A stretch of DNA of 64,000 bases from an uncultured Collinsella sp. (lineage in GTDB: Bacteria; Actinomycetota; Coriobacteriia; Coriobacteriales; Coriobacteriaceae): positions 1 to 64,000 of the forward strand of contig CATXID010000009.1 of NCBI GenBank assembly GCA_958369225.1, in the 5' to 3' direction. Under the pieces are notes generated by a model, which worked only from the letters and a program-made list of their open reading frames with translations, did not search any database and was not told the origin of the DNA. Both the position numbers and the translations under genes were made by a program. This document shows, piece after piece, positions 8,688 to 17,722 of this stretch (position 1 is the stretch's first letter; each line of letters opens with the position of its first letter).

Positions 8688-9935
8688 ATGGCAACTAATC
8701 AAGAAACGGCCGTCATTAAGACGCGCATGGACCGCATTCCCGCGGCGTTGTCGCCCGAACTCGTCGAGCGCATTTCCGCCGATCGTGCTTCGGGTGCCGT
8801 CAACCCGTATCGTTGCAACGACGACCAGGTCATTCGTCGTATTGATCGCGCTGCCGACAAAGGCACGCTTATGCGTCCGGCGTTTATGCGCGATACCGAA
8901 AAGATTCTTCATCTTCCGGCGTACACGCGTTATGCAGGCAAAACGCAGGTCTTTAGCTTCCGTAGCAACGATGATCTGTCGCGCCGCGGTTTGCACGTGC
9001 AGCTTGTTTCGCGCATTGCGCGCGATATCGGTCGCGCCCTGGGGCTCAACTGCGATCTGATCGAGGCGATTGGCCTGGGCCACGACTTGGGACACACGCC
9101 CTTTGGCCACGCCGGTGAGCGCTTTCTCAACGATATCTATCACGAGCGCACAGGCCGTTACTTTTTCCATAACGTGCAGTCGGTCCGCGTGCTCGATGCC
9201 CTGTACGGCCGCAACGTGTCGCTCCAGACGCTCGATGGCGTGTTGTGCCATAACGGCGAATATGAGCAGCGCGTATTTGAGCTGTCACACATGGCATCCT
9301 TTGGTCAGTTCGATCATACGGTTGAGGACTGTATCGCCACGGGTTATAGCGCAATAGAGCACCTGCGCCCCATGACGCTCGAGGGCTGCGTGGTTCGCAT
9401 CTCGGATATCCTTGCCTACGTTGGGCGCGATCGCCAAGACGCTATTGCGGCGGGCCTGCTGTCACCCGACGCCTTTGACGATGACCTGGGCGGAGCATAC
9501 AACAGCTGGATACTTACGCATGCCTCCATCGATATCGTTGAGCACAGCTATGGCAAGCCGCGTATCGAGATGAGCGCGGACCTGTTTGAGGAGATCCGCC
9601 GAGCCAAGCGCGAGAACTACGTAAAGATCTACAGCAAGGGCGGTATCGAAGGCGATTCCGAGGCGGAGCTGCGCGAGGCGTTCGAAAAGCTCTATGACCG
9701 TTGCCTGCAGGACATAAACGAAGGTGACGAGTCCTCGTACATTTTTAAGCATCATATTTCGCGCATAGAGCAGCAGCTTTCCTACTACGATCGCACCTAT
9801 GCATGGCAGGACGATAAGGACCAGGCGGTCGTGGATTACATTGCGAGCATGACGGACGGTTATTTCTGCGAGCTCACGAGCAAGCTGTTCCCGGGATTAA
9901 AGTTTCCGCACCGTACCTATATTAACGAACGGTAG
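8688..9935 (+). CDS. HD-domain phosphohydrolase, dGTPase-like
   Basis: A 415-residue HD-superfamily enzyme that probably hydrolyses dNTPs to nucleosides and triphosphate. The metal motif is intact: His in RRGLHVQLVSR, His-Asp in IGLGHDLGHTPFGHAGE, and a downstream Asp in RISDILAYVGRD. HLPAYTRYAGKTQVF matches the dGTPase entry segment. ATG at 8688 was chosen because AAGGAG sits 8 bases upstream; a start at 8661 lacks such a site. Genes of this kind often precede dnaG; here rarA follows instead. Confidence 0.85.
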   Translation: MATNQETAVIKTRMDRIPAALSPELVERISADRASGAVNPYRCNDDQVIRRIDRAADKGTLMRPAFMRDTEKILHLPAYTRYAGKTQVFSFRSNDDLSRRGLHVQLVSRIARDIGRALGLNCDLIEAIGLGHDLGHTPFGHAGERFLNDIYHERTGRYFFHNVQSVRVLDALYGRNVSLQTLDGVLCHNGEYEQRVFELSHMASFGQFDHTVEDCIATGYSAIEHLRPMTLEGCVVRISDILAYVGRDRQDAIAAGLLSPDAFDDDLGGAYNSWILTHASIDIVEHSYGKPRIEMSADLFEEIRRAKRENYVKIYSKGGIEGDSEAELREAFEKLYDRCLQDINEGDESSYIFKHHISRIEQQLSYYDRTYAWQDDKDQAVVDYIASMTDGYFCELTSKLFPGLKFPHRTYINER

Positions 9936-9994
9936 TTCGTATTTATTCGGTTTACTGTTAGTGGAAAACGTTTTGATTGATGCACGGGATGGCT

Positions 9995-11344
9995 ATGGAC
10001 GACCTTTTTTCTGCCTCGACGCGCGAGCGTTCCTTTAAAAATGCGCCGCTCGCGGTGCGCATGCGCCCCAATTCGCTCGACGAGTACGTGGGCCAGCAAA
10101 AGGCCGTCGGTAAGGGCTCGTGGCTGCGTGCTGCGATTGAACATGACGTACTGTCGAGTGTGATTCTGTATGGGCCGGCCGGTACGGGCAAGACGACGCT
10201 GGCCCACATTATCGCTAACCATACCAAGAGCGAGTTTGTCGAGGTCAGCGCCGTCACGGGTACCGTGAAGGACCTGCGTCGCGTAATCGATGAGGCAAAG
10301 ACGCGCCTGAATACGTATGACCGCCGTACCATCTTGTTCATCGACGAGATTCACCGTTTTTCGAAGTCGCAGCAGGATGCTCTGCTGCATGCAGTTGAGA
10401 ACCGTACCGTCATTATGATTGGCGCCACGACGGAGAATCCGTACTTCGAGGTCAACTCGGCATTGCTCTCGCGCGGTCGCGTGGTAGAGCTTGAGCACCT
10501 GAAGGACGAGGATATCGCCACGCTGATTGAGCGTGCACTCGAGGCACCGCAGGGTCTGAACGGCAAGTTCTCGGCCGATGAGGATACGGTTAAGACCATC
10601 TGCACGCTGGCCGCGGGTGATGCTCGCTCGGCGCTCACGACGCTCGAGCTTGCAAGCGAGATTGCCGTAACGCGTCCCGATACCGAGGGGACGCCAGCGC
10701 CGGCGGCGGGGGAGCGCTATCCCATCACCGTGGATGACGTGAAGATTGCCAACCCGCGTCGTGGCTTTTCGTACGACAAAAACGGTGACATGCACTACGA
10801 CATTATCAGTGCGTTCATCAAGTCTATGCGCGGGAGCGACCCCGATGCCACCATTTATTGGCTCGCGCGCATGATCGATGCGGGAGAGGATCCCAAGTTT
10901 ATTGCGCGCCGCATTATGATCCACGCTTCCGAGGATGTTGGCAATGCCGATCCGCAGGCGCTCTTGGTGGCACATGCCGCGTTTAAGTCTGCCGAGGTCA
11001 TTGGCTACCCCGAATGCCGCATTAACCTAGCTCAGGCTGCGCTCTATGTTTGTCTGGCGCCTAAATCTAACGCGTGCGAAGCTTCAATCGATGCGGCGCT
11101 GGCCGATATCCATTCAAGTGGGCTTCGCGAGGTGCCCAGCTACCTGCGCGACCGTCATCGCCCGGGCAGCGACGAATACGGTGTGTATAAGTATCCGCAT
11201 GATTATCCCGAGGGCTGGGTCGATCAGCGCTATTTGCCCGAGGGACTGGAGCGCGGCGCGTTCTGGCAGCCTGCCGGCCGCGGTTGGGAAGAGTGGCGTG
11301 TGGAGCAAAGCGAACGCGACCGTAGCGGCAATGCTCCCAAGTAG
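9995..11344 (+). CDS. rarA: RarA/MgsA replication-recombination AAA+ ATPase
   Basis: A clamp-loader-related ATPase that acts at stalled replication forks. The 449-residue protein shows RMRPNSLDEYVGQ, Walker A GPAGTGKT, Walker B LFIDEIHRF, sensor 1 GATTENP, and the C-terminal MgsA tetramerisation region (YDIISAFIKSMRGSDPDA onward). The region opens TTG-ATG-CAC-GGG-ATG-GCT-ATG; the third ATG (9995) is preferred because ACGGGA is correctly spaced from it, though 9980 and 9989 remain possible. Confidence 0.93.
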   Translation: MDDLFSASTRERSFKNAPLAVRMRPNSLDEYVGQQKAVGKGSWLRAAIEHDVLSSVILYGPAGTGKTTLAHIIANHTKSEFVEVSAVTGTVKDLRRVIDEAKTRLNTYDRRTILFIDEIHRFSKSQQDALLHAVENRTVIMIGATTENPYFEVNSALLSRGRVVELEHLKDEDIATLIERALEAPQGLNGKFSADEDTVKTICTLAAGDARSALTTLELASEIAVTRPDTEGTPAPAAGERYPITVDDVKIANPRRGFSYDKNGDMHYDIISAFIKSMRGSDPDATIYWLARMIDAGEDPKFIARRIMIHASEDVGNADPQALLVAHAAFKSAEVIGYPECRINLAQAALYVCLAPKSNACEASIDAALADIHSSGLREVPSYLRDRHRPGSDEYGVYKYPHDYPEGWVDQRYLPEGLERGAFWQPAGRGWEEWRVEQSERDRSGNAPK

Positions 11345-11439
11345 GTCATTGGCACCTCGCACATTCCCTTCGGGTATCTTTCCCCTTCTTTGGGGTACCA
11401 TGAAGAGCGTCTGTATTTCGATTCCTTCGGGAGGCTTGT

Positions 11440-12033
11440 ATGAGTCCCATTCAAATCGCCCTGCTGCTGCTCGCCGTTGCCGGCGTGTGGGCCGTCGTTG
11501 AGCTTGCACTCACCCTGCGCAAGACCCGCACCGTCGTTGATTCGCTCGACAAGACGGTGAGCGACCTTAACAACACGCTCGCCGAGGCACAGCCCGTGGT
11601 AGCAAAGCTCGATGGCGCTGTCGACGAGCTTACGCCGGCACTTGCCCAGATGGAGCCGCTGCTCAAGTCGAGCAAGACTGCCGTTGACGCCCTGACGTCC
11701 AACCTCGTTGAGGTTGAGGCGGTCGTTCGCGACATCTCCGAGGTTACGGGCAGCGTGGCCGAGGCCAGCAATGCCGTATCGAGCGTGACCGACTCTGCGG
11801 CTGGTGCCGTGCAGAAGCTCTTCAATAAGGTGAAGGCTCCTGCAGCCGACGCCGATCGCAAGCTCGCCGCTGCCGCCGCCGAGGCCGAGCAGCCTACCGA
11901 GCGCGTTCTAATTGGTGAGGCTGAGGATGAGGCCGCCGATGGTGCGGATGCGGCTCATAAGTCCGCAGCCAAGCCTGCTCAGTATTACACCTATACGCCC
12001 GCCGAGACCTCCGAGGAGTCCTGCGATGAGTAG
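11440..12033 (+). CDS. DUF948-like membrane-anchored coiled-coil protein
   Basis: A 197-residue protein with one hydrophobic helix at residues 5-22 and then a long amphipathic, heptad-like segment (SLDKTVSDLNNTLAEAQ onward) typical of DUF948 proteins. The last 60 residues are Ala/Glu-rich and probably disordered. No enzyme motif is present. It is the first gene of a unit with an RsbW-like protein, a stress-type sigma factor and a permease, so a role in envelope stress is plausible but inferred. GGGAGG precedes its ATG and its stop overlaps the next gene. Confidence 0.75.
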   Translation: MSPIQIALLLLAVAGVWAVVELALTLRKTRTVVDSLDKTVSDLNNTLAEAQPVVAKLDGAVDELTPALAQMEPLLKSSKTAVDALTSNLVEVEAVVRDISEVTGSVAEASNAVSSVTDSAAGAVQKLFNKVKAPAADADRKLAAAAAEAEQPTERVLIGEAEDEAADGADAAHKSAAKPAQYYTYTPAETSEESCDE

Positions 12034-12403
12034 CGAAGCAACCTGCCCCATTACGCTGAGCGTTGCCGGTGATCCGCGTCTCGCGCGCTTGGTGCGCATG
12101 ACTGCCGCCAACGTCGGCGCCCTGTGCTCTATGTCCGTCGATCGCATCGAGGATATTCGTATGGCTGCCGAGGAAGCCTTCATCTTTGGATGCACGGCCG
12201 TTGATTCCGACGATATTTCGATCAAATTCGATGTCGACGAATCTCATGTGGGCATGACCTTTACCTTTGGCGACCAGGCGACTGTCGATGAGGATGACCA
12301 GGCTGCCGTATATGCCGAGCTCATTTTGGCGAGTGTGTGCGACTCCTACGAAAAGACTACAGCGCCCCTGACGCTTTCCCTCGACCTCAAGGCGGATATC
12401 TAA
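12026..12403 (+). CDS. RsbW-like anti-sigma factor homologue with a degenerate ATP site
   Basis: A 125-residue protein whose size, position one base before a SigB/SigF-type sigma gene, and segment IEDIRMAAEEAFIFG match the RsbW/SpoIIAB histidine-kinase-like fold. That family needs an Asn in the N-box (usually EACTNA); here the matching residues read EEAFIF. No DxGxG box is evident near the C-terminus either. It may bind the sigma factor without kinase activity. ATG at 12026 overlaps the previous stop (ATGAGTAG) and follows GAGGAG. Confidence 0.65.
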   Translation: MSSEATCPITLSVAGDPRLARLVRMTAANVGALCSMSVDRIEDIRMAAEEAFIFGCTAVDSDDISIKFDVDESHVGMTFTFGDQATVDEDDQAAVYAELILASVCDSYEKTTAPLTLSLDLKADI

Positions 12404-12404
12404 T

Positions 12405-13196
12405 ATGACCGAACGTTCCCGGAGCGGCAAGACCGCTTGGGACAAGGAGAAAACCCGCGAGTTGTTTCGTCGTTATAAAGAGACCGGTGATCCGGATGCA
12501 CGCGAGCAGCTCGTCATGTCCCACATGAACCTGGTAAGGTTTCTTGCCAACAAATTTAAGAACCGCGGCGAGCCGCTCGATGACCTTTTGCAGGTCGGCT
12601 ATCTGGGCCTGCTCAAGGCTATCGATCGCTTTGACCCTGAGCGCGGGCTCGAGTTCACGACGTTTGCCACGCCCACCATTCTGGGCGAGATTAAGCGCCA
12701 CTTCCGCGACAAGGGCTGGAGCGTGCGCGTGCCCCGTCGCTTGCAGGAGCTCTCTGCCAAGGTCAACCAGGCTACCGACAAGCTCACCAACGAGCTTCAG
12801 CGTTCGCCCAAGGTTGAGGAAATCGCCGATTACCTGGGCGTGACCGTCGACGAGGTGCTCGAAGCCATGGAATCGTCCTCGGCCTACACCTCGGTGCCCA
12901 TCGAGGCCCCCGGTGCGTCCGATTCCGACGATGCGCCTTCGATTCTCGATCGCTACGCCGACGACGACAACGAGCTCGACTTTACCGATGATCGCCTGGT
13001 AATCGAGGAAGCCATCCGCGATTTCTCACCTCGCGAGCGCGAGGTTATCGAGCTGCGCTTCGTAAAGGGCATGACCCAGATCGAGATTGCCAAGAAGCTG
13101 GGCATCTCGCAGGTGCAGGTCTCGCGCCTGCTACGCCGTACCCTTAAGAAGATTCAAGACAAGATTGACCCCGACGGAGTGATGGTTCGTTCATGA
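12405..13196 (+). CDS. RNA polymerase sigma factor, SigB/SigF/SigG subfamily
   Basis: A 263-residue alternative sigma factor. Region 2 is clear (VMSHMNLVRFLANKF, DDLLQVGYLGLLKAIDRFDP, FTTFATPTILGEIKRHFRDK), then region 3 (RRLQELSAKVNQATDKL), an acidic linker, and region 4 with its helix-turn-helix (LRFVKGMTQIEIAKKLGISQ then VQVSRLLRRTL). FATPTILGEIKRHFRD is typical of the stress/sporulation subgroup. The partner anti-sigma gene lies directly upstream; no RsbV-type antagonist is in the window. AAGGCGG precedes ATG at 12405. It overlaps the following permease gene by ATGA. Confidence 0.93.
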   Translation: MTERSRSGKTAWDKEKTRELFRRYKETGDPDAREQLVMSHMNLVRFLANKFKNRGEPLDDLLQVGYLGLLKAIDRFDPERGLEFTTFATPTILGEIKRHFRDKGWSVRVPRRLQELSAKVNQATDKLTNELQRSPKVEEIADYLGVTVDEVLEAMESSSAYTSVPIEAPGASDSDDAPSILDRYADDDNELDFTDDRLVIEEAIRDFSPREREVIELRFVKGMTQIEIAKKLGISQVQVSRLLRRTLKKIQDKIDPDGVMVRS

Positions 13197-14605
13197 GTGA
13201 GCACCCCCAACAAACCGATCGCACGCTTCGCGATACCCGTATTCTGACGCTGCGCATTTGGGGCGTCGTCGGCTGCATTGTCATCGCCGCCGTCATCTTT
13301 AACCTTATGGGCATCCTGGCGCCGGTCATCGAGTTTCTCGCTGTCGGTTCCATCATCGCTTTTGTGATGTCGCCGATCACCAACTGGCTCGAGCACCATG
13401 GCGTGAATCGCGGCATCGGTTCGCTCATTGCGCTTATTGTGGTCGTTGCTGTGCTCGTCGGCTTCGTTTGCATTTTGTCGCCGATTCTCTTTGGTCAGAT
13501 CATGGAAGTCCTGAGCCGCCTGCCCGAGCAGCTTCGTGTTGCTGGTGGTGACCTCAACGAGATGATCTCGCATGCCAAGACGCTCAATAACACGCCGCTC
13601 AAAGAGTATCTGGACGATAACCTTTCTTCGCTCGTTACGGTGGCGTCCAAGTATGTCTCACAGATTGCCGCCGAGCTCGGTCGCGGTGTATTCCCGCTCA
13701 TTACCAACACGGCCTCGCAGCTGTTCGTGATCTTCCTTGGTCTGGTGCTTGCCTACTGGCTTGCCTGCGACTATCCCCGTATGCACCACGAGGTCTGCAC
13801 CATCATCGGTCAGGAAAAGGAGACCTCGTACCGCTTTATGGTCGCGATTCTTTCGCGCTCGGTCGGCGGTTATATGCGTGGCATGGTCGTGACGTCCATC
13901 TGCGGTGGCATCCTTGCCTTTTTCGGCTTTACGCTCATTGGCCATCCATACGCAGCACTCATGGCCATCTTTACCGGCATCATGCACTTGGTCCCGGTCG
14001 TCGGTCCCTGGGTTAGTGCTGCAATCGCCACGGTGCTCGGCTTTATGTTCAGCCCGATGCTGGCGTTGTGGACGCTTGTCGTGACCATGGTGGCCCAAAA
14101 TGTCACCGACAACGTCATTTCGCCTAAGGTTATGCAGAGCTCGGTGCAGGTGCATCCCGTCATGAGCCTAACGGCCCTCGTTATTGGTTCGGCACTCATG
14201 GGTCCCATCGGCATGGTCATCGCCATTCCGCTGTGCGCGGCCCTGAAGGGCATTTTCGTCTACTACTTTGAGAACGAGACCGGTCGCCAGCTCGTGGCAT
14301 ACGATGGCGCTGTGTTTAAGGGCACGCCGTATCGCGATGCCGAGGGCAACCTGGTCGCCGCCTACGACGCGCTTGGAGACGATACGTTCATTTACGAGTC
14401 CGAGCTTATTGGCAACGAGACCGCGCCCGAGGCCCAGGCAATGCCCAAGCCCGAGCTCGATAATCCCTGGATTAAGCTCTCGGGTCTTCAGCCCGACGCG
14501 ACAGGCTTTTTCAAGAATCCCTTCGCCAAGGATGACGATTCCAATACGGACGACGACACCAAAACCGGCATCGACGGCTCCATGGACGATTCGGATTCCA
14601 AATAG
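13193..14605 (+). CDS. AI-2E family transporter / PerM-like permease
   Basis: A 470-residue integral membrane protein with about eight hydrophobic helices and the conserved late blocks GIMHLVPVVGPWVSA and TDNVISPKVMQ of the AI-2E exporter family. Substrates vary in the family (autoinducer, ions), so none is assigned. The last 100 residues are hydrophilic and acidic (many Asp/Asn/Thr) and probably cytoplasmic and disordered. It is translationally coupled to the sigma factor gene and ends six bases from an opposing small gene. Confidence 0.88.
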   Translation: MSEHPQQTDRTLRDTRILTLRIWGVVGCIVIAAVIFNLMGILAPVIEFLAVGSIIAFVMSPITNWLEHHGVNRGIGSLIALIVVVAVLVGFVCILSPILFGQIMEVLSRLPEQLRVAGGDLNEMISHAKTLNNTPLKEYLDDNLSSLVTVASKYVSQIAAELGRGVFPLITNTASQLFVIFLGLVLAYWLACDYPRMHHEVCTIIGQEKETSYRFMVAILSRSVGGYMRGMVVTSICGGILAFFGFTLIGHPYAALMAIFTGIMHLVPVVGPWVSAAIATVLGFMFSPMLALWTLVVTMVAQNVTDNVISPKVMQSSVQVHPVMSLTALVIGSALMGPIGMVIAIPLCAALKGIFVYYFENETGRQLVAYDGAVFKGTPYRDAEGNLVAAYDALGDDTFIYESELIGNETAPEAQAMPKPELDNPWIKLSGLQPDATGFFKNPFAKDDDSNTDDDTKTGIDGSMDDSDSK

Positions 14606-14611
14606 GCCCTG

Positions 14612-14851
14612 TTAGCGTTTCTTGATGTTGTAGAAGACAAGAAACACGAGCAAAGCGATTGATAAGGGGCCGGCTACATAGAAATAGAGAATGTCAATTG
14701 CGCGTAGAGGGCAATAAGCCTTATCGCCGGACGTTACTGCATATAATACGTAGCCAAATGCTGGTTGGTTTGAATACCAGTTGGAGAAGGCCAAGAACGC
14801 TAAAAGTGCTACAACCAGAAGTGCATTCAGGACAAATCGTTTGCTTTTCAT
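14612..14851 (-). CDS. Small membrane protein with two predicted helices, function unknown
   Basis: A 79-residue protein beginning MKSKRFVLN, with hydrophobic stretches LNALLVVALLAFLAFSNW and ILYFYVAGPLSIALLVFLVF and a basic C-terminus (NIKKR). I do not recognise the family. ATG at 14851 was chosen because AAGGAG lies just upstream. The gene is more AT-rich than its neighbours. It converges on the permease gene with only six bases between stops, and no terminator is seen for either in that gap. Confidence 0.6.
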   Translation of the reverse strand: MKSKRFVLNALLVVALLAFLAFSNWYSNQPAFGYVLYAVTSGDKAYCPLRAIDILYFYVAGPLSIALLVFLVFYNIKKR

Positions 14852-14943
14852 CGATCGCTCCTTCCGGATGATTCTTATATGGTATTTTACCAAAACCATT
14901 ATTTTCAAAGGGTTGCTTTGTCCTAAATAACGTGCACTTTCGC

Positions 14944-14975
14944 TGGAGGGTCGCTGTTTGGCGGCCCTCTTTTTT
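14944..14975 (+). terminator. Intrinsic terminator before alaS
   Basis: GAGGGTCGC and GGCGGCCCTC form a stem with a short loop, followed by TTTTTT, on the plus strand. It most likely ends transcripts of the sigma-factor/permease unit after they have run antisense through the small gene at 14612-14851. The alaS promoter begins inside its T-run. Confidence 0.75.
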
Positions 14976-15001
14976 GCACTGGGGCGGTGGGATGGTAATA
15001 T
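14974..15001 (+). promoter_or_regulatory. Likely promoter of the alaS operon
   Basis: TTGCAC (14974-14979), a 16-base spacer and TAATAT (14996-15001) lie 47 bases before the alaS start codon and directly after an intrinsic terminator. This is one of the best -35/-10 pairs in the window. Confidence 0.7.
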
Positions 15002-15047
15002 CGTTACGTTTGAACTGTTTCGATGTGAAACCGAGGAGATTCCCTCT

Positions 15048-17705
15048 ATGAGTGCTGACTACCCGTCAATGACTACGGCCGAGATTCGCTCTAAGTTCCT
15101 CAACTTCTTTGAGGAGCGCGGTCTTAAGCTCTATCCTTCTTCGTCCCTCGTCCCCGACGATCCTTCGCTGCTGCTTGCCAACGCCGGCATGAACCAGTTT
15201 AAGGAGTACTACCAGGGCAAGAAGACCATGAAGGAGATCGGCGCGATCTCCTGCCAGAAGTGCGTCCGCACCAACGACATCGACTGCATCGGCGAGGACG
15301 GCCGTCACCTGTCCTTCTTTGAGATGCTCGGCGACTTCTCCTTTGGCGGCGTCTCCAAGCAGCAGGCCTGCGCTTGGGCCTTTGAGCTCATCACCAAGGA
15401 GTTCAAGCTGCCGCTCGACCGCCTGTACTTCACCGTCTTTACCGAGGACGACGAGACCCATGACGTGTGGCGCTCCCTGGGCGTTGCCGAGGATCACATC
15501 TCGCGTCTGGGCGAGGACGACAACTTTTGGGCCGCTGGCCCCACCGGCCCCTGCGGTCCGTGCTCCGAGATCTACTTTGACATGGGCGAGGAGGTCGGTT
15601 GCGGTAGCCCCGACTGCAAGCCCGGCTGCGACTGCGACCGCTTCCTTGAGTTCTGGAACCTCGTGTTTACCCAGTACGACCGCCAGGAGGACGGCTCCAT
15701 GCCGGAGCTGCCGCACCGCAACCTCGATACGGGCATGGGTCTGGAGCGCATGGCCGCTATCATGCAGCACAAGACCGCTAACTACGACGGCGATCTAATG
15801 CAGCACCTCATCAAGCTCGGTGAGGAGATCAGCGGCAAGACCTATGATGCCGACGATTACTCCGGCGCCAGCCGCTCCCTGCGCATCATCGCCGACCACT
15901 CCCGTGCCGTCGACTTTATGATCTCGGACGGCATCCTTCCTGGTAACGAGGGTCGCGAGTACGTCCTTCGCCGCCTGCTCCGCCGCGCCGTGTTCCACGG
16001 TCGCCTGCTGGGCATCGAGGGCGCCTTCCTGACCAAGTTCATCGACGAGGTCAACGCCCAGATGGGCGAGGCCTATCCCGAGCTGCTCAAGAACGTCGCG
16101 CTCGTCAAGGGCATCGTCGCCTCCGAGGAGGAGCGTTTCTCCACGACGCTCGACAACGGCCGCGTTTACCTGGACGAGGCCCTGGCCGCGCTCGCCGAGG
16201 GCGCCGTCCTTCCGGGCGACGTCGCCTTTAAGCTGCACGATACCTTTGGTTTCCCCATCGATTTGACCGTCGAGATCGCCGGCGCTGCTGTCCACGACGT
16301 CGACATGGACGGCTTCACCGCCTGCATGGAGGACCAGAAGGCCCGCGCCCGCGCTAACGCCAAGGGCGATGCCTGGGGCAGCTTCAACGACGTGTGGGTC
16401 GAGCTTTCCGACAAGGTCGCTGCGACCGAGTTCGACGGCTATGACAACGACGTCATCGAGGGCGCCAAGGTTGTCGCCATCGTTCGCAACGGCGAGTCCG
16501 TCGAGTCCGCTGCCGTCGGCGAGGACGTCGAGGTCGTGCTCGACCGCACCCCGTTCTACGCCGAGATGGGTGGCCAGCAGGGCGACGCAGGTGAGCTTTG
16601 TGCCGAGGGCGTTGCGCTGACTGTTGCCGACACCAAGAACCACAACGGCCTGTATGCCCATGTCGCGCACGTTGCCGAGGGCACGCTGACCGTCGGTGCT
16701 ACCGTGACTGCCGCGCTCGACGCCGAGCGCCGTGGTTTCCTGCGCCGCAACCACACCGCCACCCACCTGCTCGACGCTGCGCTTAAGCAGGTCCTGGGCG
16801 AGCATGTCTCCCAGGCCGGCTCGCTGGTGACGCCCGAGCACCTGCGCTTTGACTTCACGCACTTCGAGGCCCTGTCTTCCGAGCAGCTCAAGGCTGTCGA
16901 GGACCTGGTCAACCAGCAGATTTTCGCTTCTAAGCCGGTCGTGACCCGCGTCATGGGCATCGACGAGGCCAAGGCCGCCGGTGCTGTCGCCCTCTTTGGC
17001 GAGAAGTACGGCGACGTCGTCCGCGTCGTCTCCGTAGGCGCCGAGGACCAGCCGTTCTCCCGCGAGCTCTGCGGTGGCACGCATGCCGCCAACACCGCCG
17101 AGATCGGTCTGTTCAAGATCATCTCCGAGTCCTCCACGGGCTCCAACGTCCGCCGTATCGAGGCCGTGACCTCCAAGGGCGCTCTCGATTACATGGCTGA
17201 CCGCCTGGCACTCGTTGACGCCGCCGCCGCTGCGCTCAAGTGCCGTGTCGACGAGGTTCCCTCCCGCGTGGAGAACCTGCAGGCCGAGCTGCGCGAGACT
17301 TCCGGCAAGCTCAAGAAGGCGCTCACCGGTGGCTCCTCCGATGCGATCTCCAGCGCCATCGACGGCGCTGTCGAGCTGAACGGCTACAAGCTCGTCGTCG
17401 CTGAGCTCCAGGGCCTTGAGGCTGCCGACCTGCGCAACGTTTGGGATACCGTGCACCAGAAGGTCGCCGGCCCTGTCGCCTGCGTCGTCGCCAGCGTGAC
17501 CGAGAAGGGCACCCCGGCCCTGCTCGCTGCCGGCTCCGATGAGGCTGTGAAGGCCGGTTTCCACGCCGGCAACGTGATCAAGCAGATCGCGGGCCTGGTC
17601 GACGGTCGCGGTGGCGGTCGTCCCAACATGGCTCAGGCCGGTGGCAAGAACGCCGCCGGTATCGCCGATGCCCTCGCGGCCGCAAAGACCGCGCTCGGCG
17701 CCTAA
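15048..17705 (+). CDS. alaS: Alanyl-tRNA synthetase
   Basis: Charges tRNA-Ala. The 885-residue class II synthetase opens MSADYPSMTTAEIRSKFLNF, followed by motif 1 and 2 blocks (RTNDIDCIGEDGRHLSFFEM), GMGLERM, the editing-domain zinc ligands His569/His573 (NHTATH) and Cys675/His679 (CGGTH), and the C-terminal DHHA1 region ending GGRGGGRPNMAQAGG. ATG at 15048 follows GAGGAG; an in-frame start at 14958 would add 30 unrelated residues and overlap the promoter, so it is rejected. It heads the long housekeeping run that follows. Confidence 0.98.
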   Translation: MSADYPSMTTAEIRSKFLNFFEERGLKLYPSSSLVPDDPSLLLANAGMNQFKEYYQGKKTMKEIGAISCQKCVRTNDIDCIGEDGRHLSFFEMLGDFSFGGVSKQQACAWAFELITKEFKLPLDRLYFTVFTEDDETHDVWRSLGVAEDHISRLGEDDNFWAAGPTGPCGPCSEIYFDMGEEVGCGSPDCKPGCDCDRFLEFWNLVFTQYDRQEDGSMPELPHRNLDTGMGLERMAAIMQHKTANYDGDLMQHLIKLGEEISGKTYDADDYSGASRSLRIIADHSRAVDFMISDGILPGNEGREYVLRRLLRRAVFHGRLLGIEGAFLTKFIDEVNAQMGEAYPELLKNVALVKGIVASEEERFSTTLDNGRVYLDEALAALAEGAVLPGDVAFKLHDTFGFPIDLTVEIAGAAVHDVDMDGFTACMEDQKARARANAKGDAWGSFNDVWVELSDKVAATEFDGYDNDVIEGAKVVAIVRNGESVESAAVGEDVEVVLDRTPFYAEMGGQQGDAGELCAEGVALTVADTKNHNGLYAHVAHVAEGTLTVGATVTAALDAERRGFLRRNHTATHLLDAALKQVLGEHVSQAGSLVTPEHLRFDFTHFEALSSEQLKAVEDLVNQQIFASKPVVTRVMGIDEAKAAGAVALFGEKYGDVVRVVSVGAEDQPFSRELCGGTHAANTAEIGLFKIISESSTGSNVRRIEAVTSKGALDYMADRLALVDAAAAALKCRVDEVPSRVENLQAELRETSGKLKKALTGGSSDAISSAIDGAVELNGYKLVVAELQGLEAADLRNVWDTVHQKVAGPVACVVASVTEKGTPALLAAGSDEAVKAGFHAGNVIKQIAGLVDGRGGGRPNMAQAGGKNAAGIADALAAAKTALGA

Positions 17706-17722
17706 GAACCTAAGTAGTCGCT

